A stretch of DNA of 8,360 nucleotides from Candidatus Njordarchaeota archaeon (GTDB lineage Archaea > Thermoproteota > JANJXX01 > Panguiarchaeales > Panguiarchaeaceae). Position numbers and translations under genes: made by a program. Shown one piece after another: positions 1 to 7,823 of the stretch (position 1 is its first letter; every line of letters starts with the position of its first letter). Under the pieces are notes generated by a model. That model was not told where the DNA came from. It did no database searches and was given only the letters and a program-made list of their open reading frames with translations. The DNA lies in assembly GCA_029855985.1 (NCBI GenBank), contig JAGSHR010000134.1:1-8360 (forward strand), given 5' to 3'.

Positions 1-1
1 A

Positions 2-121
2 AAAATAATGTATGAGTACCTCATAACAAATCTATACCCAATATTAAATATCGACAAAACCAATTATACTCAATTAGAAAGTTTCCTAATATTTAAAAGT
101 AGCCCCGTAGGCGATTTCTAA
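2..121 (+). CDS. Possible C-terminal end of an upstream gene (partial, open at the left edge)
   Basis: One frame stays open from the window edge for 39 codons and ends with TAA at 119-121; its last base is the first base of the porC ATG (a TAATG overlap). The frame has an internal ATG at 8-10, so it could also be a 37-residue small ORF. The peptide ends in SSPVGDF and resembles no family I recognise. An open stretch of this length is somewhat unlikely by chance in such AT-rich DNA, and a 1-nt overlap is common in archaeal operons, but there is no homology evidence. A TATA-like box at 91-99 inside it argues that this may simply be the porC promoter region. Confidence 0.2.
   Translation, partial: KIMYEYLITNLYPILNIDKTNYTQLESFLIFKSSPVGDF
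91..99 (+). promoter_or_regulatory. TATA-like box upstream of porC
   Basis: The sequence ATTTAAAAG matches an archaeal TATA element. Its centre is about 26 nt upstream of the porC ATG, so transcription would start at or next to the start codon and give a leaderless or nearly leaderless mRNA. The lack of a good Shine-Dalgarno before porC (only a weak GTAGGCGAT at 107-115) agrees with this, whereas every later gene in the operon has one. No transcript data are available. Confidence 0.45.
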
Positions 122-690
122 TGTTAATAGAAGTTAGATGGCATGGAAGAGGCGGACAAGGCGCGGTAACCGCCTCAAATCTACTAGCAAAAGCCGCGGC
201 TTACGAGAATATTTGGGCACAATCACTTGTCTTCTTTGGAGCAGAGCGCAGAGGTGCAGCAGTATCCGCGTATACTAGGCTATCCGATAAGGTCATAAAG
301 TATCACCACTTTGTCCACACACCCGACTACGTGGTGGTTCTATCACCCCAACTAATAGATGTTGTTAACATCACAGACGGCTTAAAGGAAAATGGAACCA
401 TCGTGATTAACTACAAGGAGCAAGAAAAGGATAAGTTAATTGAGCGCTTTGGAAAATGGAGAATCGCCATAGTGGACGCGACACAAATTGCAATCGATCT
501 CGATCTTTTTGTAGCAGGAATACCCGTGGTTAACACGATTATGCTGGGTGCATTCGCAAAAGTGGCTGGTCTCCCATCCATTGAATCCGTAGAAAAAGCG
601 ATCAACGCACAGTGGAGCGGAGAAATCGCGGAGAAGAACGTTGAAGGCGCCAAAAAAGCCTACAATTTAACCAAAATCATTAAAGAATAG
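121..690 (+). CDS. porC: Pyruvate:ferredoxin oxidoreductase, gamma subunit
   Basis: This 189-residue protein is the gamma subunit of the four-subunit archaeal pyruvate:ferredoxin oxidoreductase, a cytoplasmic enzyme that interconverts pyruvate + CoA and acetyl-CoA + CO2 with ferredoxin as electron carrier. The N-terminal HGRGGQG motif (residues 8-14) and the GAERRGA motif (about 40-46) are the family signatures, and the length is normal for PorC. It opens a porC-porD-porA-porB unit in the usual archaeal gene order. The ATG at 121 is chosen because the conserved MLIEVRWHGRGGQG start follows at once and a TATA-like box lies about 26 nt upstream. Related 2-ketoisovalerate enzymes can share a gamma subunit, so the exact 2-oxoacid is inferred from the whole operon, chiefly from porB. 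Confidence 0.95.
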   Translation: MLIEVRWHGRGGQGAVTASNLLAKAAAYENIWAQSLVFFGAERRGAAVSAYTRLSDKVIKYHHFVHTPDYVVVLSPQLIDVVNITDGLKENGTIVINYKEQEKDKLIERFGKWRIAIVDATQIAIDLDLFVAGIPVVNTIMLGAFAKVAGLPSIESVEKAINAQWSGEIAEKNVEGAKKAYNLTKIIKE

Positions 691-702
691 GTGGTGCATA
701 AA

Positions 703-978
703 ATGAGCGAACTCGAAGTGCAAGATCATTTAATCCTCCCAATCTCAAAACCCGTGGAGGGTGCTGGAGGAAAAACTGGAACATGGAGAGTATTCAAACC
801 CATAATAATCGAGGAAAAATGCACAAAGTGCCAACTCTGCTGGATGTACTGCCCAGACTCAGCGATAACCACAGAGAGCAAATCCAGCATACCGAAAATA
901 AACTACGATTACTGCAAAGGTTGCCTAGTCTGCTATGAAGTATGCCCAGTAAACGCCATAAAATTCGAGAGGGAGTGA
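703..978 (+). CDS. porD: Pyruvate:ferredoxin oxidoreductase, delta subunit (2x[4Fe-4S] ferredoxin-like)
   Basis: This 91-residue ferredoxin-type subunit passes electrons from the catalytic thiamine site to external ferredoxin. Two classical CxxCxxCxxxCP motifs are visible, with cysteines at about 40, 43, 46 and 50 and at 71, 74, 77 and 81, and would bind two [4Fe-4S] clusters. The N-terminal 30 residues, including a GTWRV segment before the first cluster, are typical of PorD. A GTG at 691 is in frame, but the ATG at 703 is preferred: AGGTGGTG (688-695) lies 7 nt upstream of it and would otherwise be inside the coding region. The gap to porC is 12 nt and to porA 10 nt, so it is co-transcribed with both. 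Confidence 0.94.
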   Translation: MSELEVQDHLILPISKPVEGAGGKTGTWRVFKPIIIEEKCTKCQLCWMYCPDSAITTESKSSIPKINYDYCKGCLVCYEVCPVNAIKFERE

Positions 979-984
979 GGTGAG
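976..984 (+). promoter_or_regulatory. Ribosome-binding site of porA overlapping the porD stop
   Basis: GAGGTGA at 977-983 is a strong match to the archaeal Shine-Dalgarno consensus and lies 5 nt before the ATG at 989. The porD stop TGA (976-978) runs into it, giving TGAGGTGAG. It favours the ATG at 989 over the in-frame GTG at 980, which lies inside the site. Confidence 0.8.
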
Positions 985-988
985 AAAT

Positions 989-2128
989 ATGAGTAAAGTT
1001 GAAGTAATAACGGGCAATGCCGCCGCTGCGTGGGGTGCGAGGTTAAGTAGAGTAGAGGTCGTTGCCGCATATCCAATCACACCACAGACCACAATAGTTG
1101 AGACACTATCATCATGGGTGGAGAGAGGCCTAATGAACGCAAGATTCATAAGAGTAGAATCCGAGCACTCTGCTCTCGCAGCAGCAATGGGTGCATCAGC
1201 TTCAGGAGCAAGAGCATTTACAGCAACAGCGAGCCACGGTTTATGGTACATGGCGGAAATGGTTTTCTGGGCCGCTGGAGCGAGGACCCCACTAGTTATG
1301 TCCGTTGTAAACAGAGCTTTAGGTCCGCCGTGGAACATATGGTCAGAGCACACAGATGTCCTCGCGCTAAGAGATGCAGGTTGGATCCAATTTTGGGCAT
1401 CAAACAATCAAGAGGTCCTAGACACAATCATACAAGCATTTAGAGTCGCAGAAGATAAGAAAGTAATTCTGCCCGCAATGGTTAGCCACGAAGGTTTCGT
1501 ACTCAGCCACACCTCCATGCCAGTGGAAATTCACGATCAAGAAAAAGTGGATTCATTTTTGCCACCCTATGATCCACCACACTACGTATTTGACCCGAAT
1601 AGAATGGAGCCAATAACAATTGGGAACATAGCGTTACCCCACGATTACATCAAAATGAGACTTTCCATTGAAAGGGCAATGCAGAATGCATACGATGTAA
1701 TCAAAAAAGCGGCGAGAGAGTTCCAAGAAATATTTGGAAAATGGCACGGTGACCTCGTTAAGCCATACATGACAGATGACGCGGAAATAGTCATAATGGC
1801 CATCGGGTCAGTAGCCGAGGAAGTTGAAGCGACAATTGACGAAATGAGAGCGAGGGGCATGAAGGTAGGTTCCCTGAAAATTAGGGTTACAAGACCATTC
1901 CCATTCAAAGAGGTGGCAAAGGTAGCTGACAATGCATCTGCGGTATTAGTGATTGACAGAGACATCTCATTTGGTTGGGGTGGTATTGTTGCAGGTATGG
2001 TTAGAGCGGCGCTCCACAAGCAAAATATTGACACTCCTGTATACGAGAAAATAATGGGGTTAGGGGGAGACGAGATAATGCCTAGTGACATAATTAAAGC
2101 CGTTGAGGAAGTGCAACAAAAAATATGA
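989..2128 (+). CDS. porA: Pyruvate:ferredoxin oxidoreductase, alpha subunit
   Basis: This 379-residue subunit supplies the thiamine pyrophosphate pyrimidine-binding side of the catalytic site, which is completed by PorB. The N-terminal domain carries YPITPQ (residues 29-34), the conserved RVESEHS segment (55-61) with its glutamate, the alanine/glycine-rich AAAMGASASGARAFTATASHG stretch (64-84) and the NRALGPPWNIWSEH segment (108-121). The C-terminal transketolase-like domain follows, with AEIVIMAIGSV (265-275) and the VIDRDISFGWGG motif (321-332). Length and order fit the archaeal PorA family. The ATG at 989 is chosen over the GTG at 980 because of the Shine-Dalgarno at 977-983. Paralogues acting on branched-chain or aromatic 2-oxoacids share this fold, so the substrate is inferred. 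Confidence 0.94.
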   Translation: MSKVEVITGNAAAAWGARLSRVEVVAAYPITPQTTIVETLSSWVERGLMNARFIRVESEHSALAAAMGASASGARAFTATASHGLWYMAEMVFWAAGARTPLVMSVVNRALGPPWNIWSEHTDVLALRDAGWIQFWASNNQEVLDTIIQAFRVAEDKKVILPAMVSHEGFVLSHTSMPVEIHDQEKVDSFLPPYDPPHYVFDPNRMEPITIGNIALPHDYIKMRLSIERAMQNAYDVIKKAAREFQEIFGKWHGDLVKPYMTDDAEIVIMAIGSVAEEVEATIDEMRARGMKVGSLKIRVTRPFPFKEVAKVADNASAVLVIDRDISFGWGGIVAGMVRAALHKQNIDTPVYEKIMGLGGDEIMPSDIIKAVEEVQQKI

Positions 2129-2134
2129 GGTGAG
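2126..2134 (+). promoter_or_regulatory. Ribosome-binding site of porB overlapping the porA stop
   Basis: The porA stop TGA at 2126-2128 runs into GAGGTGAG, 4-5 nt before the porB ATG at 2139. The layout almost copies the porD-porA junction and supports coupled translation of the two catalytic subunits. Confidence 0.8.
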
Positions 2135-2138
2135 ATAA

Positions 2139-3053
2139 ATGCCAGGTGAAACAACTCTCGATAAAATGATCTCCGCCAAAGAACTCTTGCTTAGAGGTCA
2201 TACTGCCTGTCCAGGTTGCGGATCCACACTAGCATTGAGACATGTTTTAAAAGCACTAGGAGAGAAAACTGTTCTCGTGATACCTGCTTCATGTTCAAGT
2301 GTATATCAAGGGATCTATCCCAAAACATCCTTTAAAGTTCACACTTTCAACACAGCTTTCGCCTCTGCGGCAGCTGTTGCCTCTGGTATGAGAAACGCTC
2401 TCATCCAAAAAGGTTCCAGCGATGTAAACGTTGTAGTGTGGGGTGGAGATGGAGGGCTTACGGATATTGGTTTCGCTACAGTTAGTGGTGCTGCGGAGAG
2501 AAACGAGGACATAATAGTGATAGAATACGATAACGAGGCTTACATGAATACTGGAATCCAGAGATCTGGAAGCACCCCACTTGGAGCTGTTACAACCACC
2601 ACGTATACTGGTAAAACAGAGAACAAGAAATCCCTATCGCTCATAGCTCTAATGCATGGGGTACCATACGTAGCTACTGCGAACAGCTCATACCCAATTG
2701 ACTTGTACCAGAAAGTGAAAAAAGCTAAGGAGATTAGAGGCTTCAGGTTGATTCACATTTTTGCTCCTTGCCCACCAGGTTGGAGGTTTGACGATTCAAA
2801 AACAGTTGAAGTCGGCAGATTAGCAGTTGAAACCGGTTATTGGATTCTATGGGAAGCCGAAAACATTGATGGTAGAATGAAGTTAAAGTTATCTGGCCCC
2901 TCAAGAAGGTATTTAGACCCCTCAAAGAGGAGGCCGCTGGAAGAGTTCCTCAAGATACAAGGTAGGTTCAAGAACTTGACTCCCGAACAAATTGAAGGCT
3001 TAAAGAAGTGGATTGACGCTCAGTGGGAGTTAATTAAGAAATTTATGGAATGA
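2139..3053 (+). CDS. porB: Pyruvate:ferredoxin oxidoreductase, beta subunit
   Basis: This 304-residue subunit binds the diphosphate of thiamine pyrophosphate and a proximal [4Fe-4S] cluster. The GHTACPGCG motif (residues 20-28) supplies cysteines 24 and 27; C52 in the SCSS motif and C211 in the APCPPGW motif complete the usual four cluster ligands. The TPP/Mg motif is visible as GGDGGLTDIG (102-111) followed by DNEAYMNTGIQRSGSTP (131-147). The NTGIQRSGSTP and APCPPGW signatures resemble pyruvate enzymes more than indolepyruvate enzymes, but a 2-ketoisovalerate enzyme is not excluded. The start is fixed by GAGGTGAG just upstream, and the gap to porA is 10 nt. The stop at 3051-3053 lies 2 nt from the stop of the convergent phosphoesterase gene. 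Confidence 0.95.
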   Translation: MPGETTLDKMISAKELLLRGHTACPGCGSTLALRHVLKALGEKTVLVIPASCSSVYQGIYPKTSFKVHTFNTAFASAAAVASGMRNALIQKGSSDVNVVVWGGDGGLTDIGFATVSGAAERNEDIIVIEYDNEAYMNTGIQRSGSTPLGAVTTTTYTGKTENKKSLSLIALMHGVPYVATANSSYPIDLYQKVKKAKEIRGFRLIHIFAPCPPGWRFDDSKTVEVGRLAVETGYWILWEAENIDGRMKLKLSGPSRRYLDPSKRRPLEEFLKIQGRFKNLTPEQIEGLKKWIDAQWELIKKFME

Positions 3054-3055
3054 AG

Positions 3056-3679
3056 TTAAAGTGATCTGAAAATTATTTTAACATTTTTTTCCACGAGTTC
3101 TAATATAACATATGTTCTCCTACCGGATAGCCAACCGCTCAGTTCTCCTGGATTTATAATGATTGACTTATATTCTTCTATGTGTGTTTGGATAGAGTGA
3201 CTTGGTATTTCATTGTAAACTCTGGTTAACGACTCGTTATCGTATGTGATAAATGTTAACTCAGGTATGTGGGTATGTCCAAACACTATAAATTTAAAGT
3301 CTCCACTTTTCCCCAAGCTTTGCACGATTGTCCTTGTTGTTTGAATAGAGCCCCACCCATGAGTGATAAGAAAACTTATGTTGTCCATTTTTGTGAGAAT
3401 AAAGTCCCTACTTAACGTGACTTTACTTTGATAATTCGTTAGGTAATCACTTGTGATCTTGAATATCTCACCTTCGTTATTTCCTAAGGTTGTATACAAA
3501 TGTTTTATTTTTGGCGAGTTTGCTATTTTATTGGCTATTCTGTTGAATGAAAATGGTGAAACATGGTCCCCACAATGAATAACGACGTCTATATTTTCGT
3601 TTTCTATAACTTTAAGGATTTCAGATAATGAATTCATGTTGTCGTGCGAGTCTGAAATTAGTAACAGTTTTGTTTTCAC
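3056..3679 (-). CDS. YfcE/MJ0936-type metallophosphoesterase
   Basis: This 207-residue cytoplasmic protein (no signal peptide or membrane segment seen) is a calcineurin-like metal-dependent phosphoesterase, probably a phosphodiesterase. Numbered from the chosen GTG, the metal-binding motifs are intact: ISDSHDN (D10, H12), CGDH (D38), GNNE (N67 or N68), THGWG (H107) and GHTH (H135, H137), followed by the NPGE segment typical of the YfcE subfamily. It is longer than the roughly 166-residue MJ0936 type, mainly through an insertion of about 30 residues after GHTH. An ATG at 3700 is in frame but has no Shine-Dalgarno; the GTG at 3677-3679 lies 7 nt after GGAGGT (3687-3692), so it is preferred. The gene begins 1 nt after the rgy stop and is very likely co-transcribed with it. 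The substrate is unknown. Confidence 0.88.
   Translation of the reverse strand: MKTKLLLISDSHDNMNSLSEILKVIENENIDVVIHCGDHVSPFSFNRIANKIANSPKIKHLYTTLGNNEGEIFKITSDYLTNYQSKVTLSRDFILTKMDNISFLITHGWGSIQTTRTIVQSLGKSGDFKFIVFGHTHIPELTFITYDNESLTRVYNEIPSHSIQTHIEEYKSIIINPGELSGWLSGRRTYVILELVEKNVKIIFRSL
3074..3090 (+). terminator. Oligo-T terminator of the por operon
   Basis: About 20-37 nt after the porB stop the + strand reads TATTTTAACATTTTTTT, ending in seven T (3084-3090). Archaeal RNA polymerase commonly terminates at T-rich tracts without a hairpin. The tract lies inside the 3' coding end of the convergent phosphoesterase gene, so the two transcripts probably overlap at their 3' ends. Confidence 0.5.
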
Positions 3680-3680
3680 T

Positions 3681-6600
3681 TCACTTACCTCCCGAAACAT
3701 TATAGAGGAGTTTTCTTTTATCAGTTTTCATTTTATAATTCTCAATTTCAACTTTTAAGTCCTCTGGAAGTCCATCCCAAAGGCTTTTACCTTCCTTGGC
3801 TTTCATATCCTCTAATATCTCGTTGTATATTTCTCTTAGAAGTTCTTCATAGTCCTGTTTGCCCTCAACAACTGCGTCTATCTGTTGCAAGATTATCCTT
3901 GTTCTCTCCTCTGACACCATATCTTTGTGTAATCTCTCTAATATCCTATTGACTATTATGCCCCTTGTTTTTGGAGCCAAGTATCTGTTGTATAGCAATC
4001 GGACATATTGTCTTTCTTTTAGTTTTGCTATGATATTTGCATATGTCGATGGTCTACCGATTCCCCGTTCTTTCATCATTCTCACAATATCTCCTTCGGT
4101 TGGCAAGCGGCCTTTCGGTACCTTCTCATGTCTAATTTCGAGAACATCTGGTTTTATTATGGTGCCCTCCTTTAACTCGGGTAATCTTGTTGGTGTGACG
4201 ATTGGGATCATTTTCTTAGATAAGGCTGTTAAGAATCCCTTGTCTATCACTTTTGTGTACCCAGATATTTTTACTTTTTCTTGTTTTATTTCTCCGTTTT
4301 CATCCTCGTATTTCACGGTTAATTCGTATTCAACTGATTCAACTCTCGCTTCCTTCATTTGTGATGCTATGAAGAAGCGGACTATCATGTCATATAGGCT
4401 TAATGCGTCAGCAGGAAGTTCTTCTGTCAGTGTTATCTCGCCTCTCTCTATGGCGCCCTCTAATTCATACAGCATTAGGGGTTTTGTTGGTCTTATACAT
4501 TCATGTGCTCCTTCTTCCCCTTTACTCCAAGTTCTTGCTACAAATAGTTTTTCATCATATTCGTTCGCGATTATCTTTTTGGCTACATTTATACCCAAGT
4601 TTGAGACTCGGGTAGAATCTGTTCTAATGTATGTTATTAGACCAAGTTCGAAGAGTTTTTGGGCATACTTCATTGTGTCATTTGCGCTTAGCCCATAAAT
4701 ATTCGAGGCGAAGTTGAGTAACGTATCCGTGACAAGTGGTGGACGTGGGTAAAGTGTTTTTTCACCGGTTTGAACTTTGTTAACAATTATCTCTAGTGGC
4801 TTGATGTTGCCTTTTATGCGTATTTCCAAGCCATCTTTTGATGTGATAATTGTGTAATCTTCTTTTATCTTGTACTCGTTATATGCGTCTATTATCCATT
4901 TTAATACGGGTGATTGAACTCTTCCAGCAGATAGGTTTCTTTCATCTAAAATTTCCCTTAATTTCATTGATAGATAAAAGCCAATCCATCTATCCTCTAT
5001 TCTTCTCAGCAATTGGCCTTTTACTAGTCCTTCATCGATGTCTCTGAGTTCTTGTAGGGCCTTCTCTATGGCTGTTTTCGTTACCTCATGGAATTCTGCT
5101 CTTTTTATTTGTTTGGAGTATGGTTTCAATAGGAGAGTTAGGTCCCAAGCTATTTTTTCTCCCTCTATGTCGGGGTCTGTTCCGATTATAACGAACTCGC
5201 TCTCAGAGGCTAGTTTTCTAAGGGATTCTAACATTATCAAACGGTCAAATAGGTTTTCCGATTCTCCGCATCTTGGGCATTTTAGTGGTAGCATTGTTTT
5301 TCCAAATAGATTCTCAATCTGTGATAAATCGACGTGAGGTTCTCTAAGGAATTTAAAGATTTTCTTTGAAAGTTTTTTACCATGCGATGATATGGTAAAA
5401 TAGGGTATGAATGTGTACCCGCAAGAGTTACAGGTAACTCGTGGGCCAAATATTGGTACATAACGAGTTTTTCCGTTATTATTGACGGTGAGTATTCCGT
5501 AAGGCCACTTTAACTCCTCAATTTTGAAGCCCTTTACAGATATGGTTAATTTTCCGTTTTCCCTTTTGTAATCGAAGATTGGTGTAAATTTGTGTGTAAC
5601 AAGCTCTGTTATATGCCCCATAGTGGCAACTATGGTTGCTAGATATCGACCCATTATAACCTCATAAGCAACCAAGCCAGGCAAAAATCTTCGAGATGGT
5701 CTGCCAAAGAAGTTAGCTATGGTTTTTGCCTTTGTTGGGGATTCAACAATGAACAAACATGTTTGCAAGTGCCCTTTAGTGGGTATTTTTCCTTCTCTGG
5801 CCAGTATAACGTTTTTTCTATCCTCGTCGATTTCTTTCAGCAATTTATCTAAGTCGATATCTTCTAGGGGTGTTAATGTTGAATCCGTAGACCAAAAGAG
5901 TTTACTATCTAACTCTTTTATTAATGTTTTGTTCTTTGATACGATAATGGAGAGTCCCTTGGTTATGCCCCCAGCATAGAGTCTTGAAGTTCTCCCAGAT
6001 GCTTGAATATATGTTTTTACGTCAGCAGTAAGCAAGTAAATTGATTTCTCGCCATTTTCTTCTCGGACCATATAAGGAATATCGCTTTCTTTTAGTTTCT
6101 CAATTGGGTTAGAAGCTAGGAACTCTTCGAGTATTTTTGACAATTGTAAAACTAAGAGGATTGAATTCAATTCATGATTATCCTGGGCGTCTTCAGTCTT
6201 CTTCTTGTATTTTTCAATTAGTTCATCTAAAGATGAAGTGGATAACTCCATTAAAATTTGTTCCTCAAGTTTTTTGACATCTGCTGGCTTTAACCAGATA
6301 GTATGTGTAGAAAGAACTCGGATCTTCTCAAGCGTGCCTTTGTCCTTGGCGATTAAGGGGCTCAGTTTTCTCATCACAAAAGATAAATAATATGGGTTTG
6401 GACGTATTTCCAATTTTATAGCGTAATGGGGGACTTCGAGGAATATTGCGTATCTGACTCTTTCAGGCAGGTCTAAGCCTCTAACGAGTAATCCATATGC
6501 GGAAGCTTTACCGATTAAAACGTCGATTTCCCCCTTTCTATAATCTTCGATTACTTTTTGGAAGCCCCGAGAGTCCTCAGCTGTGACTCCTAGCGCCTTA

Positions 6601-7820
6601 ATGCCTTCGCTTTTTAGCGTGGATTCCAGTCTTTCTATTATCTCATCACTTTTAACTCCTCGGGAGATAAATATTAAGCCCCCTGATCCCAGTTTTTTCA
6701 CTAGCTCAACTGCTCTCTTAACTGGGTCTTCGTCTTTGCTTTTCAAGAATTGGGAATCATAAGTGTCAACTATGTTTCTCACACCTTCCCTTGAGGATCC
6801 TATCGAGAAACCAAATAGAGTAGAGAATATTCTACGTACAACTGATCCTCCAATTCTGCCCGTGGCTGATGAAACTACTATTTGCCCAGTCTTTTTTCTA
6901 ACATTGAAAATAACGCTCCAATCATCGTCTGATAATTTAAAGAAACCCCCTCCTTGGCCGCTGAGATAAAAAGGCTTTTTCAGTTTATCCAAGATCTCTC
7001 TTATTCTTTTGAATTGCTTGTACCCTAACAATGTTAAAGCTCTATCAAGGTTGTTGGGGTTTCGGAGAAAACTATCTACGTCATCAACAAACATGAAATC
7101 AACTGGAGGGGAGTGAGGTTTGTTTTTTGCCTTCGTGAAAGCGTTTAAAACAAGTTGTAGGTTTCTAACTAGAAACTGTGAGGTGGTAACTAGTACTCTA
7201 AAATCCCCCTCTTCTAACCGTCTTAGCATTTCCTCTTTTTGTTTTTTCGTTAGCCCGGAGTGAAAGTAGATGACATAGCTTTTTCCTATTTTTTCTTCCC
7301 ATTCTTGGAGTTTCCCGACTATTTGGCGTAGAAGAGTGGTAGTAGGTAGAACAATATAGCTAAACTTATCCATCTTGTGGGCAAAGTAAAGGGAGAGAAT
7401 CAAACCGAACACGGTCTTACCTACCCCTGTTGGGGCAATAATTGCAGAGCTTTGTCCATTAAAAACTCTTCGCGCCCAAACTTTTTGCGCGGACCACAAT
7501 TCAGAATTAGTAAGTTTCTTAAAGAATTCATTAAAGTCATTAAGTTGCTTTTCAACAAAATAAACATTCTTAAATTTCCTTAATTCACTTGTTTTCATCA
7601 GTATCTCTCCAAGCTCGAGAGGGTCTTCAATTTCTTTCTCTGTTTCTTCCATGCAAAAGTCGCATGCATTTCTGAGATTTAATCTGTAGCTAGTTATACC
7701 AAAGAAACAGTTGGGGCACATTGCTTCGAAAAAAGCGGGGATCTTGTCCTTAACTGCGAAGTCTAATTTTTTAACCTTTTGCTGAAAGTCAAGTCCTCCA
7801 TCTTCAATTTCAACCATCAT
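3681..7820 (-). CDS. rgy: Reverse gyrase (helicase-like domain fused to topoisomerase IA)
   Basis: This 1379-residue enzyme uses ATP to introduce positive supercoils and is the marker protein of hyperthermophiles. Domains in order (approximate residues): N-terminal zinc finger CPNC/CDFC (35-56); helicase-like SF2 module with APTGVGKT (129-136), the reverse-gyrase-type DDVD Walker B (246-249), SATGR (318-322) and QASGRTSR (606-613); then topoisomerase IA with FIVESPTKAK (690-699), a second zinc finger CNSC/CPRC (797-851), the TOPRIM acidic motif GTDPDIEGE (880-888) and LITYIRTDS with the catalytic tyrosine near 1064. No intein or frameshift is seen. Family members are usually about 1050-1250 residues, so this one is long. 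A GAGGT (7826-7830) lies 5 nt before the ATG at 7820. A TTG at 7823 is only 2 nt from it, and an ATG at 7817 is also possible. The gene is visibly more AT-rich than the por genes. Confidence 0.97.
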   Translation of the reverse strand: MMVEIEDGGLDFQQKVKKLDFAVKDKIPAFFEAMCPNCFFGITSYRLNLRNACDFCMEETEKEIEDPLELGEILMKTSELRKFKNVYFVEKQLNDFNEFFKKLTNSELWSAQKVWARRVFNGQSSAIIAPTGVGKTVFGLILSLYFAHKMDKFSYIVLPTTTLLRQIVGKLQEWEEKIGKSYVIYFHSGLTKKQKEEMLRRLEEGDFRVLVTTSQFLVRNLQLVLNAFTKAKNKPHSPPVDFMFVDDVDSFLRNPNNLDRALTLLGYKQFKRIREILDKLKKPFYLSGQGGGFFKLSDDDWSVIFNVRKKTGQIVVSSATGRIGGSVVRRIFSTLFGFSIGSSREGVRNIVDTYDSQFLKSKDEDPVKRAVELVKKLGSGGLIFISRGVKSDEIIERLESTLKSEGIKALGVTAEDSRGFQKVIEDYRKGEIDVLIGKASAYGLLVRGLDLPERVRYAIFLEVPHYAIKLEIRPNPYYLSFVMRKLSPLIAKDKGTLEKIRVLSTHTIWLKPADVKKLEEQILMELSTSSLDELIEKYKKKTEDAQDNHELNSILLVLQLSKILEEFLASNPIEKLKESDIPYMVREENGEKSIYLLTADVKTYIQASGRTSRLYAGGITKGLSIIVSKNKTLIKELDSKLFWSTDSTLTPLEDIDLDKLLKEIDEDRKNVILAREGKIPTKGHLQTCLFIVESPTKAKTIANFFGRPSRRFLPGLVAYEVIMGRYLATIVATMGHITELVTHKFTPIFDYKRENGKLTISVKGFKIEELKWPYGILTVNNNGKTRYVPIFGPRVTCNSCGYTFIPYFTISSHGKKLSKKIFKFLREPHVDLSQIENLFGKTMLPLKCPRCGESENLFDRLIMLESLRKLASESEFVIIGTDPDIEGEKIAWDLTLLLKPYSKQIKRAEFHEVTKTAIEKALQELRDIDEGLVKGQLLRRIEDRWIGFYLSMKLREILDERNLSAGRVQSPVLKWIIDAYNEYKIKEDYTIITSKDGLEIRIKGNIKPLEIIVNKVQTGEKTLYPRPPLVTDTLLNFASNIYGLSANDTMKYAQKLFELGLITYIRTDSTRVSNLGINVAKKIIANEYDEKLFVARTWSKGEEGAHECIRPTKPLMLYELEGAIERGEITLTEELPADALSLYDMIVRFFIASQMKEARVESVEYELTVKYEDENGEIKQEKVKISGYTKVIDKGFLTALSKKMIPIVTPTRLPELKEGTIIKPDVLEIRHEKVPKGRLPTEGDIVRMMKERGIGRPSTYANIIAKLKERQYVRLLYNRYLAPKTRGIIVNRILERLHKDMVSEERTRIILQQIDAVVEGKQDYEELLREIYNEILEDMKAKEGKSLWDGLPEDLKVEIENYKMKTDKRKLLYNVSGGK
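3687..3693 (-). promoter_or_regulatory. Ribosome-binding site of the phosphoesterase inside the rgy 3' end
   Basis: GGGAGGT on the - strand encodes part of the reverse gyrase C-terminus (SGG) and lies 7 nt before a GTG at 3679. The rgy TGA at 3681-3683 falls between the two. This site decides the GTG start over the upstream ATG at 3700 and implies translational coupling. Confidence 0.75.
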
Positions 7821-7823
7821 CAA

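Noticed and set aside
925..2154. Two - strand ORFs opposite porA (925-1407 and 1645-2154)
   Set aside because: Both lie antisense to conserved porA coding sequence, lack ribosome sites and show low-complexity composition.
3859..4698. A long + strand ORF opposite the reverse gyrase topoisomerase domain
   Set aside because: It is antisense to a clearly conserved domain, rich in serine, phenylalanine and isoleucine as complement-strand frames often are, and has no family motifs.
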